Shown here: in pieces, positions 1 through 9,097 of the stretch
How positions within the stretch are numbered: position 1 is the first letter of the stretch
Layout of the letters: every line of letters starts with the position of its first letter
Assembly: GCA_018266755.1 (NCBI GenBank)
Contig: JAFDZW010000005.1
Coordinates: forward strand, 1,031,233 to 1,095,232
Source: Bacteroidota bacterium
Lineage (GTDB): Bacteria; Bacteroidota; Ignavibacteria; Palsa-1295
Length of the DNA stretch: 64,000 bases
Reading direction: 5' to 3'
The notes under the pieces: generated by a model
Database searches by the model: none
What the model was told of the DNA's origin: nothing
What the model saw: only the letters and a program-made list of their open reading frames with translations
Translations under genes and position numbers: made by a program

Positions 1-479
1 GCGCCGCGACGGTGGTTGTGATGCCGGAGGTCGAAGATGTCGAAGTGGACATCAATATGAACGAGGTTCGCGTAGATATCTTCCGCTCGGGCGGCAAGGG
101 CGGACAGAACGTTAATAAGGTCGAGACGGCCGTTCGACTGACGCACATCCCGACCGGCATCGTCGTGAGTTGTCAGGACGAACGCTCGCAGCTCAAGAAT
201 CGCAACAAAGCGATGAAGGTGCTCCGCTCGCGATTGTATGAGCGTGCGAAAGAAGAGCAGGCAGCGAAGCTCGGCGCCGAGCGCAAAGCGCAGGTCGGCT
301 CGGGCGACCGCTCGGATAAGATCAGGACGTACAACTTCCCGCAGGACCGCCTGACCGATCATCGCATCGGGCTGACGCTCCACAACCTCCCCGGCATTCT
401 CGACGGCGACATCGACGGCGTCATCGAACAACTCCGTATCGACGACCGCGCCAAGAAGCTCGCTGCAGCAGGCGGATAA
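1..479 (+). CDS. prfA: Peptide chain release factor 1, C-terminal part
   Basis: This is the last 159 or so codons of a class I release factor; the gene enters from the left edge, with complete codons from base 3. It hydrolyses peptidyl-tRNA on the ribosome at UAA/UAG stops. The GGQ catalytic motif is visible in the stretch [15 protein letters not shown], followed by the conserved [12 protein letters not shown] and ERSQLKN segments. The end reads [15 protein letters not shown] and LTL, which is typical of RF1 and not of RF2. The 5' part with the PxT stop-codon recognition loop lies outside the window, so the RF1 assignment rests on this C-terminal signature. An in-frame GTG at base 12 is internal and is not a start. 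Confidence 0.95.
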   Translation, partial: AATVVVMPEVEDVEVDINMNEVRVDIFRSGGKGGQNVNKVETAVRLTHIPTGIVVSCQDERSQLKNRNKAMKVLRSRLYERAKEEQAAKLGAERKAQVGSGDRSDKIRTYNFPQDRLTDHRIGLTLHNLPGILDGDIDGVIEQLRIDDRAKKLAAAGG

Positions 480-484
480 CAAAA

Positions 485-505
485 GAGCCGACCTACAGCC
501 GGCTC
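485..505 (-). terminator. Intrinsic terminator of the 532-1308 gene
   Basis: A 6-bp GAGCCG/CGGCTC stem with a 9-base loop lies between two convergent genes. Read on the minus strand the stem is followed at once by TTTTG, so it best serves the minus-strand lipoprotein gene. Confidence 0.6.
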
Positions 506-531
506 CGGAGTCGAAACGATCGTAGGTTGAG

Positions 532-1308
532 TTAGTGCTTTGACAACCCATCGAGCGAGATCGTATAGGTCTTTGCGGTCGCATCGTACTTGACGGAATA
601 TTTCGTCGGGAAGTATCCGCTGCGCTGATACTGCGATGGCTGACGAACGTCGAACGATGCGTTCGGTTTCGTCTTGAGGAACGACCCGGCGCACATCGGT
701 TCGAGAAACGCCATCGTGCCGTGATAGCTGCCGAAGACCATCGTGTGCTGGAATCTGCCGCCGTGAAATTCGGTGGCGGTCGTATCCATCCAATGCACAC
801 CCATCATTTCTTCGACCATACTGTCGCACATATAGCCGCCCGGCATATACTTCGGATCCATGCCCATCGAATCGCGTCCGGCATGGAAGCCCATCATATC
901 TTGCATGGATGTCATATCGAAATGACAATCGAGGTGAGCACTATCGTACGGCGGCTCCGGGTCGCCTTCGGGGACCCAATCGATATCGACGTGATCGAAC
1001 GGCGTCGCTGTCATCATTCCCATGCCCATCGTCATCGGGAACATGAGCGTGAGCGACGTATCGGTCTTCGGAAGCGTGTTGAATGCCGCTTCGCTGAACG
1101 TGACGCCGATCGAGATCGGCGCACCGCTTGCATCGGTCGTGACCCACGAACGAATGCTGTCGTTGCCGAAGCGAGCAACCTGGCCGACCGTCGTTCCAGC
1201 CGATGTGTTCATATTCATGGAAGTGTCGCTGCTGCAGGCGGCAAAGAATACCGCAAGGCATACAGCGAGAACAAAACGGGTGGAGGTGTTCGTCGCAGTA
1301 GCGTTCAT
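532..1308 (-). CDS. Lipoprotein with a DUF5602/TTHB210-like domain
   Basis: The protein is 258 residues long. The N-terminus holds a hydrophobic stretch ending in a lipobox (VFFAACSSD, Cys25), so it is probably an exported lipoprotein. The frame stays open upstream, but only the ATG at 1308 places a normal signal peptide at the front. The mature part reads as one domain: a GVTFSEAAFNTLP segment, a DIDWVPEGDPEPPYDSAHLD segment with HFDMT, and a Met-rich centre. This resembles the DUF5602/TTHB210 family, whose function is unknown. The many Met and His residues (PMTMGMGMM, DMMGFH) could bind metal, but that is inference. It converges on prfA with a terminator between them. Confidence 0.7.
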   Translation of the reverse strand: MNATATNTSTRFVLAVCLAVFFAACSSDTSMNMNTSAGTTVGQVARFGNDSIRSWVTTDASGAPISIGVTFSEAAFNTLPKTDTSLTLMFPMTMGMGMMTATPFDHVDIDWVPEGDPEPPYDSAHLDCHFDMTSMQDMMGFHAGRDSMGMDPKYMPGGYMCDSMVEEMMGVHWMDTTATEFHGGRFQHTMVFGSYHGTMAFLEPMCAGSFLKTKPNASFDVRQPSQYQRSGYFPTKYSVKYDATAKTYTISLDGLSKH

Positions 1309-1372
1309 AGAGATGATTGATTGTGTGAGCCTCCATAACACGATGCCTGAGAAAAGTATCCATATTACACCG

Positions 1373-1380
1373 TATCTTTG
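1373..1380 (+). promoter_or_regulatory. TAnnTTTG promoter box (TATCTTTG)
   Basis: An exact match to the Bacteroidota -7 consensus TAnnTTTG lies 63 bases before the ATG of the 1444 lipoprotein gene. No clear -33 element was seen. Confidence 0.45.
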
Positions 1381-1443
1381 CAGGACCATCGTACATGCAG
1401 CATGCGTCGTCTGCTGCTCATTTCCATCATCAATAGATTGACT

Positions 1444-1977
1444 ATGCGTACACTTCTCTCGTGTTCCCTTGCCATGATGCTGAGCCTGTCGTTCATTGCA
1501 TGCAGCAAGTCGAGCGATACAACATCGGCAAACAACAACAACACACCTAACTCCGCCGGAACGAACCAGATCGTCGAGACCGTCGCTGGTATGCCAATGA
1601 CATTCGTCTGTACCGGATCGAAATCGACGACGAACGGCCAGACGATGATCCAGGTCATCGGCGTTGACACCAGCGGCAAAGCGATTGTCGGCCTCTCGCT
1701 GACGAACGTCACCGCAACGGGTACGTATGACATCGGTACGGTCACGTTCAGTACCACGCCACAGACCATCTACCTGGACTATTCATATAACGACGCGAAT
1801 GGGAGTACCATCGACTACAATTCGACGAATAACTCAAATTCGAAAGTAGGCACGATCACCATCACATCGCTCTCGCCGTTGAAGGCAACGTTCTCTGCAA
1901 CACTGCCGCTTACACACGGTACGGCTGCCTCTTCGGTTGCGATCACGGGCGGCATGGCGAACGTGACGATCAACTAA
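1444..1977 (+). CDS. Small lipoprotein of unknown function
   Basis: The protein is 177 residues long. It begins with a signal sequence and lipobox (MRTLLSCSL...SFIACSKSS, Cys20), followed by a short Ser/Thr/Asn-rich linker. The remainder is Thr/Val/Ile-rich and predicted to be beta-structured, with alternating short strands and no recognisable catalytic motif. I do not recognise the family. The frame is open upstream to 1378, but the ATG at 1444 gives a normal lipoprotein signal. The gene is divergent from the 532-1308 lipoprotein gene and has its own TAnnTTTG box upstream. A strong hairpin follows. Confidence 0.75.
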   Translation: MRTLLSCSLAMMLSLSFIACSKSSDTTSANNNNTPNSAGTNQIVETVAGMPMTFVCTGSKSTTNGQTMIQVIGVDTSGKAIVGLSLTNVTATGTYDIGTVTFSTTPQTIYLDYSYNDANGSTIDYNSTNNSNSKVGTITITSLSPLKATFSATLPLTHGTAASSVAITGGMANVTIN

Positions 1978-2012
1978 CTGTTGCGTCTGTAATCACCCGC
2001 TTTCTCTAATTG

Positions 2013-2059
2013 AATTAGGCCGTTTTGGGCTCCACTTTGGAGGCCGAAACGGCCTAATT
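2013..2059. terminator. Long hairpin after the 1444-1977 gene
   Basis: A perfect 13-bp arm (AATTAGGCCGTTT, bases 2013-2025) pairs with 2047-2059, and the pairing extends partly into the loop. There is no strong T-tract on either side, so it may act as a terminator or as a 3' mRNA stabiliser. Confidence 0.55.
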
Positions 2060-2302
2060 ATGTGTCTGTAAATTCTTTCAAAAAAAGGGATTCTTCTGGG
2101 AACCACCATGTTACTCTTGGGTAATCAACGGTTTCGCGAGCGTACCGAATAGTGAGTGAACGAGCTGTGTTTGTGGTTTCAAGGCGCTGTGAAGTTTACA
2201 GAATACTGAGACTTTCTTCTCCTTCCTTCCCGATTCTCCCGTTCTCCGATCGACCAGTATTCCCGCGCTACCACTTTGTTCCATTCGTATCTCAAGTGTG
2301 CT

Positions 2303-2707
2303 ATGAAGATCTATGTAGGAGGTCTGCCCTACCAGGTGACCGATGAGCAGCTCGCTCAGGTATTTGCAGCATATGGCGACATACAGAGCGCGAAGATCAT
2401 CATCGATCGTCAAACTGGTCGCAGCAAGGGCTTCGGGTTCGTCGAAATGGATGACGAGGCCGGAAAACGTGCGATGGATGAGCTCAACGGCGCCGAACTC
2501 GGTGGTCGTACGCTCACGGTAAACGAAGCGCGTCCGCAGGAAAGCCGACCGGGCGGCGGCGGTGGTGGTGGCTATCGCGGCGGTGGCGGCGGTGGTTATC
2601 GCGGCGGCGGCGGTGGCGGTGGTTATCGCGGCGGTGGTGGCGGTGGCGGTGGCTATCGCGGCGGCGGCGGCGGAGACCGTAACGGCGGCGGTGGCGGTCG
2701 TTGGTAA
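2303..2707 (+). CDS. Glycine-rich RNA-binding protein (single RRM)
   Basis: The protein is 134 residues long and carries one RNA-recognition motif. RNP2 is IYVGGL (residues 3-8) and RNP1 is KGFGFVEM (42-49), both with the aromatic residues that stack on RNA bases. From about residue 84 the protein becomes a GGGYRGGGG repeat tail, an RGG/YRG-type low-complexity region. Proteins of this kind act as cytoplasmic RNA chaperones and are often cold-inducible in cyanobacteria and Bacteroidota; that role is family knowledge. The ATG at 2303 puts RNP2 at the very N-terminus as usual. A longer frame from 2276 only adds nine unlikely residues. The gene is monocistronic and ends in a clear terminator. Confidence 0.92.
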   Translation: MKIYVGGLPYQVTDEQLAQVFAAYGDIQSAKIIIDRQTGRSKGFGFVEMDDEAGKRAMDELNGAELGGRTLTVNEARPQESRPGGGGGGGYRGGGGGGYRGGGGGGGYRGGGGGGGGYRGGGGGDRNGGGGGRW

Positions 2708-2726
2708 CTCAACCCCTATAAATGTT

Positions 2727-2760
2727 AAACGGCTCGGGAATCTCACGAGCCGTTTCTATT
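2727..2760 (+). terminator. Intrinsic terminator of the RRM gene
   Basis: A 10-bp stem (AAACGGCTCG with CGAGCCGTTT) and a 9-base loop are followed by CTATTTCT, 20 bases after the RRM stop codon. Confidence 0.75.
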
Positions 2761-2842
2761 TCTACCAATTTCGAAATCGTGACGTGCGCGCTACTCTGTT
2801 CGTGATTACCTGAAACGATCGGCAGTTGCTCTGTATAATATC

Positions 2843-2925
2843 GTCATTCTGAGCGAAGCGAAGAATCCCTTGATGAAACGTAGTGAGGCTCCGCCATAGG
2901 GATTCTTCGCTTCACTCAGAATGAC
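2843..2925. repeat. GTCATTCTGAGC hairpin repeat, copy 1
   Basis: This is a palindromic element with arms GTCATTCTGAGC...GAATCCCT and AGGGATTC...CTCAGAATGAC around a loop containing GTGAGGCTCCGCC. Three further full copies occur at 16487, 27338 and 39546, and a solo arm at 56855. The 355-bp gap 2708-3062 holds only this element and the RRM terminator. Confidence 0.9.
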
Positions 2926-3062
2926 GGCTTCCTATACCATTTCAAACTGGGCACTACGAAACGATCGTCAGATACACGACCACATATCTACGGTGTTGTT
3001 TCACCGCGTTATATAGAGCAGCACGTTGCAGGGGAAAGCAAATACTTCCCCCTGCACTTAAC

Positions 3063-6000
3063 CTACTGATGCACGAACCGGATGCGTTCGTCTGCAGTGG
3101 TACTGTGAACCTCAAGAAGATACGTGCCGCATGACAGGCCATGCAACGGGATCGTAACCTCCTGCTCGCTCGTCGTCACACTCGCGACCGATCTGCCAAG
3201 CATATCGTAGATCGTGAACGTCTGCAGTCCGTCCGGCATAGCGACCTTCACTCGAAGTTCGTCATGTGCCGGGTTCGCGGCAATCGTCAATGCACTGCGA
3301 TCCGTCTTCGGCTCGTTCACCAATGCATCACTCTTCGTCGTGAAGGAGAAGGGTATCCCGAATGCGCTCTTCGCACCGCCGTCACCGAGCGCCTGCACAC
3401 GCCAGAGATATGGCGTATTGGTATAGAGTCTATGCACAATGCATTCGGTATCGGTCACCGCCGTATCGACGGAGAACGAACCGAGATTCGGATCCTGCGA
3501 TATCTGGAGGCGATACCCCGTCGCATTTTTGATCTTCGACCAGACGAACATCAGCGTAGTATCCTGGTTAGCCGAATTATCCGGCGGTGAAATGAGCGTT
3601 GGGATCGTCAGCGATTTCGAGGCTGTCGTAAAGCTCCAGATGTCGGACTGCGAACCGCTGCCGCCACTATTCGACGCCGTGACACTCCAATAATATTTCA
3701 TCCCTGCTACGAGCGTGTCCGGCGTGAAGCTAAGCAGTCCGGTGTGCTGCGTTTGCACGACGTTATTCATCGTGGCATCGGTGGCGATCTCAACGGTATA
3801 GCTCGTTGCGCCGCTCGCCGCCTGCCAACTCAGCGGCACGACGGTCGAAACGTTCGTCGCAGTATTTGCCGGGCTTACAAGCACCACTTTCTCGGGCGGA
3901 TTCACTTTCGGTGCCGTGCGACCGACACGCATCCCGTTGCCGAAGCTCGACACCCAGATCTCGGTCGTGTCATACGGATTATAGAATACGCGCATCGGCT
4001 GACGGAACGGATACGACGACACCTGCACAAGGTTATACCCGATGTCATGGCGATTGCCGCAATACCATAACCCGTCAACTTCGCTCGTGACATACATCGC
4101 GTCGGGGTTATTCGGGGAGAACGTGATCGAGGTCACGCCCTGCATCGACTTCATCAACTTCCAGGTCACCCCCGCATCCGTCGTGCGATACAATCCGCCG
4201 AGTCCGTTTGCCTGCCCGCCCCAACCACTATAGACTCCGGCATACCAGGTCTGCTCGGTGTTGTCGTACGGATCGACGACAACATCCATCGTCCAATACT
4301 TCATCGCATTGTCCGACCGATCAAGCCAGGTCTTTCCCCCGTCGGTGCTCAGGAAGACGCCGGAGCTCGCGGTAAAATTATTCGTGCGATGCCCGCTATA
4401 CGATGCGAGGAGATTGCCGTTGCGCAGCGGATGAATCACGAACGGATGTCCTTCGGTTCGCGGCGGAGCTGCAAGTTTTGTCCAGGTGGACGATCCACCG
4501 ATGGCCGCATCGTGGCTGACGTAAATCCCGCCGCTTGAACTATTAACAACACAGGCATAGACGGTATGGGAGTTCAGCGGATCCGCCTCGATCCAAATCA
4601 CCGGATGACCGAAGTCGTGATCGAGCTGCCAGGTCATGCCCTTGTCGGTCGAGAAGAGTACCTTCCCGTGCCCACCGTCGATGCGGCTATCGGTGAGTGT
4701 CGTGCTCTGGTACATGTCATGCACACTGCTGGTCGCTCCGTAGGCGATCGTGCCGCTAAAAAGTGTTGTATCCTTGAAGGAAATCACTTGATACATCGTG
4801 TTATCGGTGTGACCGGTGTAACCGAAGCCCCACGTCGTCCCGCCGTCGGTGCTGCGCGTGCCTTGAATATCAGAATAGCTGCCGAAGAGTGTGTTCTTAT
4901 CGAACCACGTAATGTTCCAGTTCGTCGTGTTCTCGAGGCCGACACTGTGATAGCTGCGTCCCGTTGGCGTCGGAGCGGACTTCGGGTTCAGATCGGACGC
5001 CGGGATGTATGCCGCATGCCACGTTGCACCGCCATCGGTGCTGATATGTGCGAAGCCGAGATCGGTCATCACGAGTGTATTCGCATCGCTCGGCGCGCAC
5101 TGGAAGCCGAGTGCATACTCGCCGTAACTCCACTGGCGATCGCCACCCTGTCCGCTCCAACCGGTATAAATGTTCTGATTGTTGCCGGTGCGGAAGACAC
5201 TGTTCCAGTTCGCACCGCCGTCGGTCGACTTATACACTGTCGGTGCCGAGTTCGTGCTGCCTCCTGCAACATAGACCGTGTTGATATCGCCCCTCGGCAT
5301 CGACACAAAGAACGGCTCTGCCGATGCATCGATCCCGTTCGTCACTTTCGTCCATGTCTTCGTCGGCCAGTCACACCGATAGATCGACTTGTACTCGCTA
5401 TGATCGGCTCCGGTGATACCGGCATAGACCTGGCCAAGCGTGACACAAAACAGGCGGATCGAATTTCCGGTCTTCGCACCGGCAAAACTCACGATAAACT
5501 CCCCCTTCGGGATGCCGCCCATCGAGACGGTGTCGAACGTGTTTCCTCCGTCGTTCGAAACGAGCAGCCCTTCGTTCGTGCCGAAGAAAATATTGTTGCC
5601 GTCATAGAACGCACCGCCAACGGCAAGGCCAGCCGCATTATTATTTGTATGATAGACCGGTCCGAACGACTGCGCACCGACGCTCGACCAATACATCGTA
5701 TTGTAATCCGACATCATAAGGTGCATATTATTATTCGGATCCGCCCAGATCGTGTAGGCATTATCCGCCGTCGCGTCGTTGAGCACGACTTTCCAACTCG
5801 CACCGCCGTCGGTGCTTTTCATTGGACGCATGTGATCGGTGCCATACGTGTTCGACCCGTCAATCGCATACACCACGCCGCCGTTCGACCATTGCACCAT
5901 TGCCATCTTCTGCGACTGGATCGAACGAAAATCGGGGATGCTCCAGGTTGCGCCGCGATCGGTCGAGTGAAAGAGCTCGGTCATGTCGCATGCGAGATAG

Positions 6001-6158
6001 AGTTCGTCCGGGTTGGTCGGGTTGAAACTCGGCGAGAACAGCGCGCCGCCGCCGCCCGGACCGCGCGACTCGAACGATGTAGGCTGCGCAACCGCACTCG
6101 CAACCATCACGGAGGATACACAGGCGAATATTACGAAGGCCAATAGTCTATTCATCAT
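3063..6158 (-). CDS. Secreted Asp-box beta-propeller protein with type IX sorting domain
   Basis: The protein is 1031 residues long. A signal peptide ends near SAVAQ (residues 1-25). The first 700 or so residues are a sialidase/xyloglucanase-like propeller with recurrent Asp-box motifs (STDGGASW, SNDGGNTF, STDGGATW). One or two fibronectin III-like domains follow (around 770-940; SWQAASGATSYTVEI and FVWSKIKNATGYRLQI). The end is a Por secretion tail (NPAHDELRVKV, IYDMLGRSV, GTYLLEV), so the protein is probably exported by the type IX system. Asp-box propellers occur in glycosidases and in non-enzymatic binding proteins; I see no feature that decides. The upstream sequence GAGGAATTTCGCTC supplies a ribosome site for the ATG at 6158 or 6155. 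Confidence 0.85.
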   Translation of the reverse strand: MMNRLLAFVIFACVSSVMVASAVAQPTSFESRGPGGGGALFSPSFNPTNPDELYLACDMTELFHSTDRGATWSIPDFRSIQSQKMAMVQWSNGGVVYAIDGSNTYGTDHMRPMKSTDGGASWKVVLNDATADNAYTIWADPNNNMHLMMSDYNTMYWSSVGAQSFGPVYHTNNNAAGLAVGGAFYDGNNIFFGTNEGLLVSNDGGNTFDTVSMGGIPKGEFIVSFAGAKTGNSIRLFCVTLGQVYAGITGADHSEYKSIYRCDWPTKTWTKVTNGIDASAEPFFVSMPRGDINTVYVAGGSTNSAPTVYKSTDGGANWNSVFRTGNNQNIYTGWSGQGGDRQWSYGEYALGFQCAPSDANTLVMTDLGFAHISTDGGATWHAAYIPASDLNPKSAPTPTGRSYHSVGLENTTNWNITWFDKNTLFGSYSDIQGTRSTDGGTTWGFGYTGHTDNTMYQVISFKDTTLFSGTIAYGATSSVHDMYQSTTLTDSRIDGGHGKVLFSTDKGMTWQLDHDFGHPVIWIEADPLNSHTVYACVVNSSSGGIYVSHDAAIGGSSTWTKLAAPPRTEGHPFVIHPLRNGNLLASYSGHRTNNFTASSGVFLSTDGGKTWLDRSDNAMKYWTMDVVVDPYDNTEQTWYAGVYSGWGGQANGLGGLYRTTDAGVTWKLMKSMQGVTSITFSPNNPDAMYVTSEVDGLWYCGNRHDIGYNLVQVSSYPFRQPMRVFYNPYDTTEIWVSSFGNGMRVGRTAPKVNPPEKVVLVSPANTATNVSTVVPLSWQAASGATSYTVEIATDATMNNVVQTQHTGLLSFTPDTLVAGMKYYWSVTASNSGGSGSQSDIWSFTTASKSLTIPTLISPPDNSANQDTTLMFVWSKIKNATGYRLQISQDPNLGSFSVDTAVTDTECIVHRLYTNTPYLWRVQALGDGGAKSAFGIPFSFTTKSDALVNEPKTDRSALTIAANPAHDELRVKVAMPDGLQTFTIYDMLGRSVASVTTSEQEVTIPLHGLSCGTYLLEVHSTTADERIRFVHQ

Positions 6159-6205
6159 GAGCGAAATTCCTCGAAAGATTCAATGATACAATGTCTGCAA
6201 CAGTA

Positions 6206-6213
6206 CAAAGTTA
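6206..6213 (-). promoter_or_regulatory. TAnnTTTG box (TAACTTTG) for the propeller gene
   Basis: An exact consensus match on the minus strand lies about 48 bases upstream of the ATG at 6158. It overlaps the first base pairs of the upstream hairpin, so termination and initiation sites abut here. Confidence 0.4.
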
Positions 6214-6330
6214 CACCCAAGACCGGCACGGGCGGGGATTCGCCCGAACCGGCACCTGGGTGTAACGCCTACACAACAATTGCCGGGGCTGTCGCCTGAA
6301 ACGACGTGCACAAGAGACTGGCGCAGCCCC
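6210..6330 (-). terminator. Two hairpins between two surface-protein genes
   Basis: The first stem pairs GGGGCTG (6285-6291) with CAGCCCC (6324-6330). The second pairs GTTACACCCA (6210-6219) with TGGGTGTAAC (6257-6266) around inner GGGCG/CGCCC pairs. Both lie just after the stop of the 6351-8966 gene and before the promoter of the next gene. Confidence 0.55.
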
Positions 6331-6350
6331 TGCCTGAGCGAGCGCTCAAC

Positions 6351-8966
6351 TTATTTCACATTCACCATCACGTTGATGGTCCCGACGCCCTTCCCGCTGA
6401 AATCGCCAAGCGCTTTGCCGATGATCGCACCGAGCATCTTGCTCTTGTTCGTGCCCTTCATCGCTACGCCGCTCTTGCTCGAGGTCACGAGCAGATCGCC
6501 GCGCTTGATCGGGCCGTTTTCGGTGCAGACCTTGGTCGGGATGACACCGACCACGCCCATCGGCACGAGATCGGAAATATCTTGCGTCACGTCGCGCTCG
6601 GTCAGGAGCACGCCGGGCTTCGTCGCGTACACGCCGCTGACGAGTGTTGAATACGGCTTGTTCGATTTGGCCACGCGACGGTCGGCGTTCGTGCTGATGA
6701 CGAGCACGTCACCGGGCTCATAGCTTGCGCGGTCGCCATCGACAGCAAATGCCTCGGCAACGTCGGCACCGGAATTCTGCGTGCCGCCGTTAAAGAATCC
6801 CTTGCCAGTGCGATCGATACGCGCAACGTTCGAGCCCGATGCCTGGAATACCGCGAGGTTACCGCTGGTCCCACTATGGTTGACCCAGAGCCCGGTGCCG
6901 GTACCGCTCACCGTCGCCTGCACACCGTGACCGTCAACCGATTTGCCCCATACGCCATACGCCGACGAACCGCTGTTCGCTTCGCCGATCACGCCGGTGC
7001 CGTTCGATGCGGTGGACGATCCCTTCACGCCGGCACTGCTGGCCGAATACGTTGCCTGGGTTCCGAAGACACCGTTGCCCGAGCCGGCCGATTTGCCGAC
7101 GAGTGCATCGGACGAGTTCGAGTTGCTCGTGATTTGGAAATACCCGCCCGAGCCGCTCGTGCTGATACCGTACACACCCGTGCCGGCATTCGCCGTTGCG
7201 TAGATCGCAATGCTATTCGTCGTAGTGCTCGACGACGATGCATACAACGCACCCTGACTCGTCGAAGAATTGGTGTTCGCGAACGAACCCGCATACCCGC
7301 CGCTGCCCGCAGTTGCCGAGCTGATCGCATTCGACGTACTCGACGAGTTCGAGATCGAGAACTGACCCGCAACGCCGGTTGAGCTCGTCGCATACAACCC
7401 TGTGCCGCTCGAACTCCAGGCATACACACCCGTGCCCGAAGTCGATTCGCCATAGACGCCACGACCGGAGACCGTTGTACCATAGACGCCCCATCCGCCG
7501 CCGGCTTGCGAGCCTTCGACGCCGATGCCGAGCGACGACGTACCGTCGTTCTTGCCATACACGGACACCGAACCGTCGCCCTGCGACGTGTTCGTCAACT
7601 CGCCTTTGATCGCAACCGCACCGCTTGACGTCGAGGCAGACTGGCCCACGATCGCGCCGGTCGTGCCGCTTGTCGAAGAGCGCACCGCCGTGATCACGCT
7701 GCCACTGCCGTTGGTCGTTGCATAGACGGCATCCGACGTGTTCGCATTGTTCGAGATCTCGAAGTAACCGGCATGTCCTACGTTGCCGATCGCATAGAGG
7801 CCGTTGCCCGAATCTGCTTTTGCATACACGCCCGGCGTTTGACCGGCACCGCGACCGAACACACCTGCATATCCGTTGCCGCCTTTGCTCGTGCCGACCA
7901 CACCGTAGTAACCCGGACCTGCATCGGCCCACACCGACGCTGCGGTCTGTGTACCGATCCCTGCGCCGCCGCCACCGATGGCCGCGATCACTGTGCCGCT
8001 ATTGCCGCTGTTGGTTACGCTGAAGATGGGACTATTGCCATTGGTACCGCTGCCGGTGAACGGAAGCGTGAGTCCGCCACCGCCGCCTCCCGTGTTATCT
8101 GTTCCCGGAGCCCATGCGGTGCCGTTCCACTTGAGTACTTGACCGCTCGATGCACCGCCGGATTTCAACTTCGACAGCGAGAGCGCGCCGTCGGCGATGT
8201 GTACATCGGAGATACAATTACCGAGGATCTGAATGCCAGTCACTTGGTTCGCGCCGATCTTCGCGGAGGTCACCGCGTTGTCGGCGATCTTCGCTGTTGT
8301 TACTTCGCCGTCGCCGATCTTAGCCGTCGTGACACTTCCGTCAGCCAGCGCGGTATTCTTCACGCCGCCTGCCGCAATATTGATCGTTGCCGTCGGACCG
8401 TTTGCATTCGTAACGGCGAGCGAACCGTCGGTCGATTGCACGCCCTGAATGCCGTTGCCACCGCCGCCGCCGGACGAGCTAATTGTGAAGACACCGCCGA
8501 CGTTCGACACCGTCGTGCCGCCGCCGCCCTGAATCGTGATCGCGCCGTGTTGATTATTGATGCTGGTGACTGCGCCACCCGCATCGACTGTTGCCGCATG
8601 CAGCGCATACGGTACGGCGGTCAGTGCCGTGCGAGGCGCAAGCTCCGCTGCGCCGTCGATCGACACGCCGATCCAATACGGTTTGTCGAAACCGAGCGCG
8701 GCATCGATCGCAGTGGTCGAACCAAGCGTCACGCTCAGAACGCCGCCAGTGATCGTGGTGGTGAATGTCTCGCTATGCAGCGCCGATCCGCCGTTCGGCT
8801 GATCGTAGAGTTTGACGGTGACTGCATGCGAACCGGTCACCGGTTGCTGCGATCCGTCGAGAACATAGCCTTGGTAGCTCAGTGTGCGGGGAGCCTGCGC
8901 ATAAGAAACATTGAGTGCGCCTATCACGAGCAAGCAAGCAATTGCAATTCGTGTGCGAATAGTCAT
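6351..8966 (-). CDS. Large low-complexity surface or fibre-like protein
   Basis: The protein is 871 residues long. A signal peptide ends at ALNVSYAQ. Residues 25-140 form a beta-rich head (SYQGYVLDG, VKLYDQPNGG, PYWIGVSIDG) found at the front of many Bacteroidota collagen- or tail-fibre-like proteins. The next 550 residues are a Gly/Ser/Thr-rich repeat region with many GVYG and GVFG-type turns. The end (around 740-871) is a conserved module with NSGADVAEAF, EPGDVLVIS, ENGPIKRGDLLVTS and IIGKALG. That module sits at the C-terminus of repetitive surface proteins in several phyla. The ATG at 8966 is chosen because it starts the signal peptide. The function is probably structural or adhesive; this is inference. 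No type IX tail was found. Confidence 0.75.
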   Translation of the reverse strand: MTIRTRIAIACLLVIGALNVSYAQAPRTLSYQGYVLDGSQQPVTGSHAVTVKLYDQPNGGSALHSETFTTTITGGVLSVTLGSTTAIDAALGFDKPYWIGVSIDGAAELAPRTALTAVPYALHAATVDAGGAVTSINNQHGAITIQGGGGTTVSNVGGVFTISSSGGGGGNGIQGVQSTDGSLAVTNANGPTATINIAAGGVKNTALADGSVTTAKIGDGEVTTAKIADNAVTSAKIGANQVTGIQILGNCISDVHIADGALSLSKLKSGGASSGQVLKWNGTAWAPGTDNTGGGGGGLTLPFTGSGTNGNSPIFSVTNSGNSGTVIAAIGGGGAGIGTQTAASVWADAGPGYYGVVGTSKGGNGYAGVFGRGAGQTPGVYAKADSGNGLYAIGNVGHAGYFEISNNANTSDAVYATTNGSGSVITAVRSSTSGTTGAIVGQSASTSSGAVAIKGELTNTSQGDGSVSVYGKNDGTSSLGIGVEGSQAGGGWGVYGTTVSGRGVYGESTSGTGVYAWSSSGTGLYATSSTGVAGQFSISNSSSTSNAISSATAGSGGYAGSFANTNSSTSQGALYASSSSTTTNSIAIYATANAGTGVYGISTSGSGGYFQITSNSNSSDALVGKSAGSGNGVFGTQATYSASSAGVKGSSTASNGTGVIGEANSGSSAYGVWGKSVDGHGVQATVSGTGTGLWVNHSGTSGNLAVFQASGSNVARIDRTGKGFFNGGTQNSGADVAEAFAVDGDRASYEPGDVLVISTNADRRVAKSNKPYSTLVSGVYATKPGVLLTERDVTQDISDLVPMGVVGVIPTKVCTENGPIKRGDLLVTSSKSGVAMKGTNKSKMLGAIIGKALGDFSGKGVGTINVMVNVK

Positions 8967-9097
8967 AGTAATAGTGAATAAATGTGTGGAATGAAACAGG
9001 TGATGATAGACACTGACGCGCGGGATCGTTGTGAACTCTCTCTTTCGACGATTGTCAAATAAAAAACGTCCGTTGCGTCTTGGCAATGGAAATTTAT

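Noticed and set aside
2530-2705. Short tandem GGCGGYGG repeats as a possible CRISPR-like or minisatellite array
   Set aside because: They encode the glycine-rich tail of the RRM protein in frame and have no spacer structure.
4566-6146. Long open frame of 526 codons opposite the Asp-box protein gene
   Set aside because: Arg/His-rich with no domain, exactly antisense to a clear type IX cargo gene; a product of the high GC third-position pattern.
7773-8981. 402-codon frame opposite the fibre-like protein gene
   Set aside because: Composition mirrors the Gly/Ser repeats on the other strand; no start site or domain.
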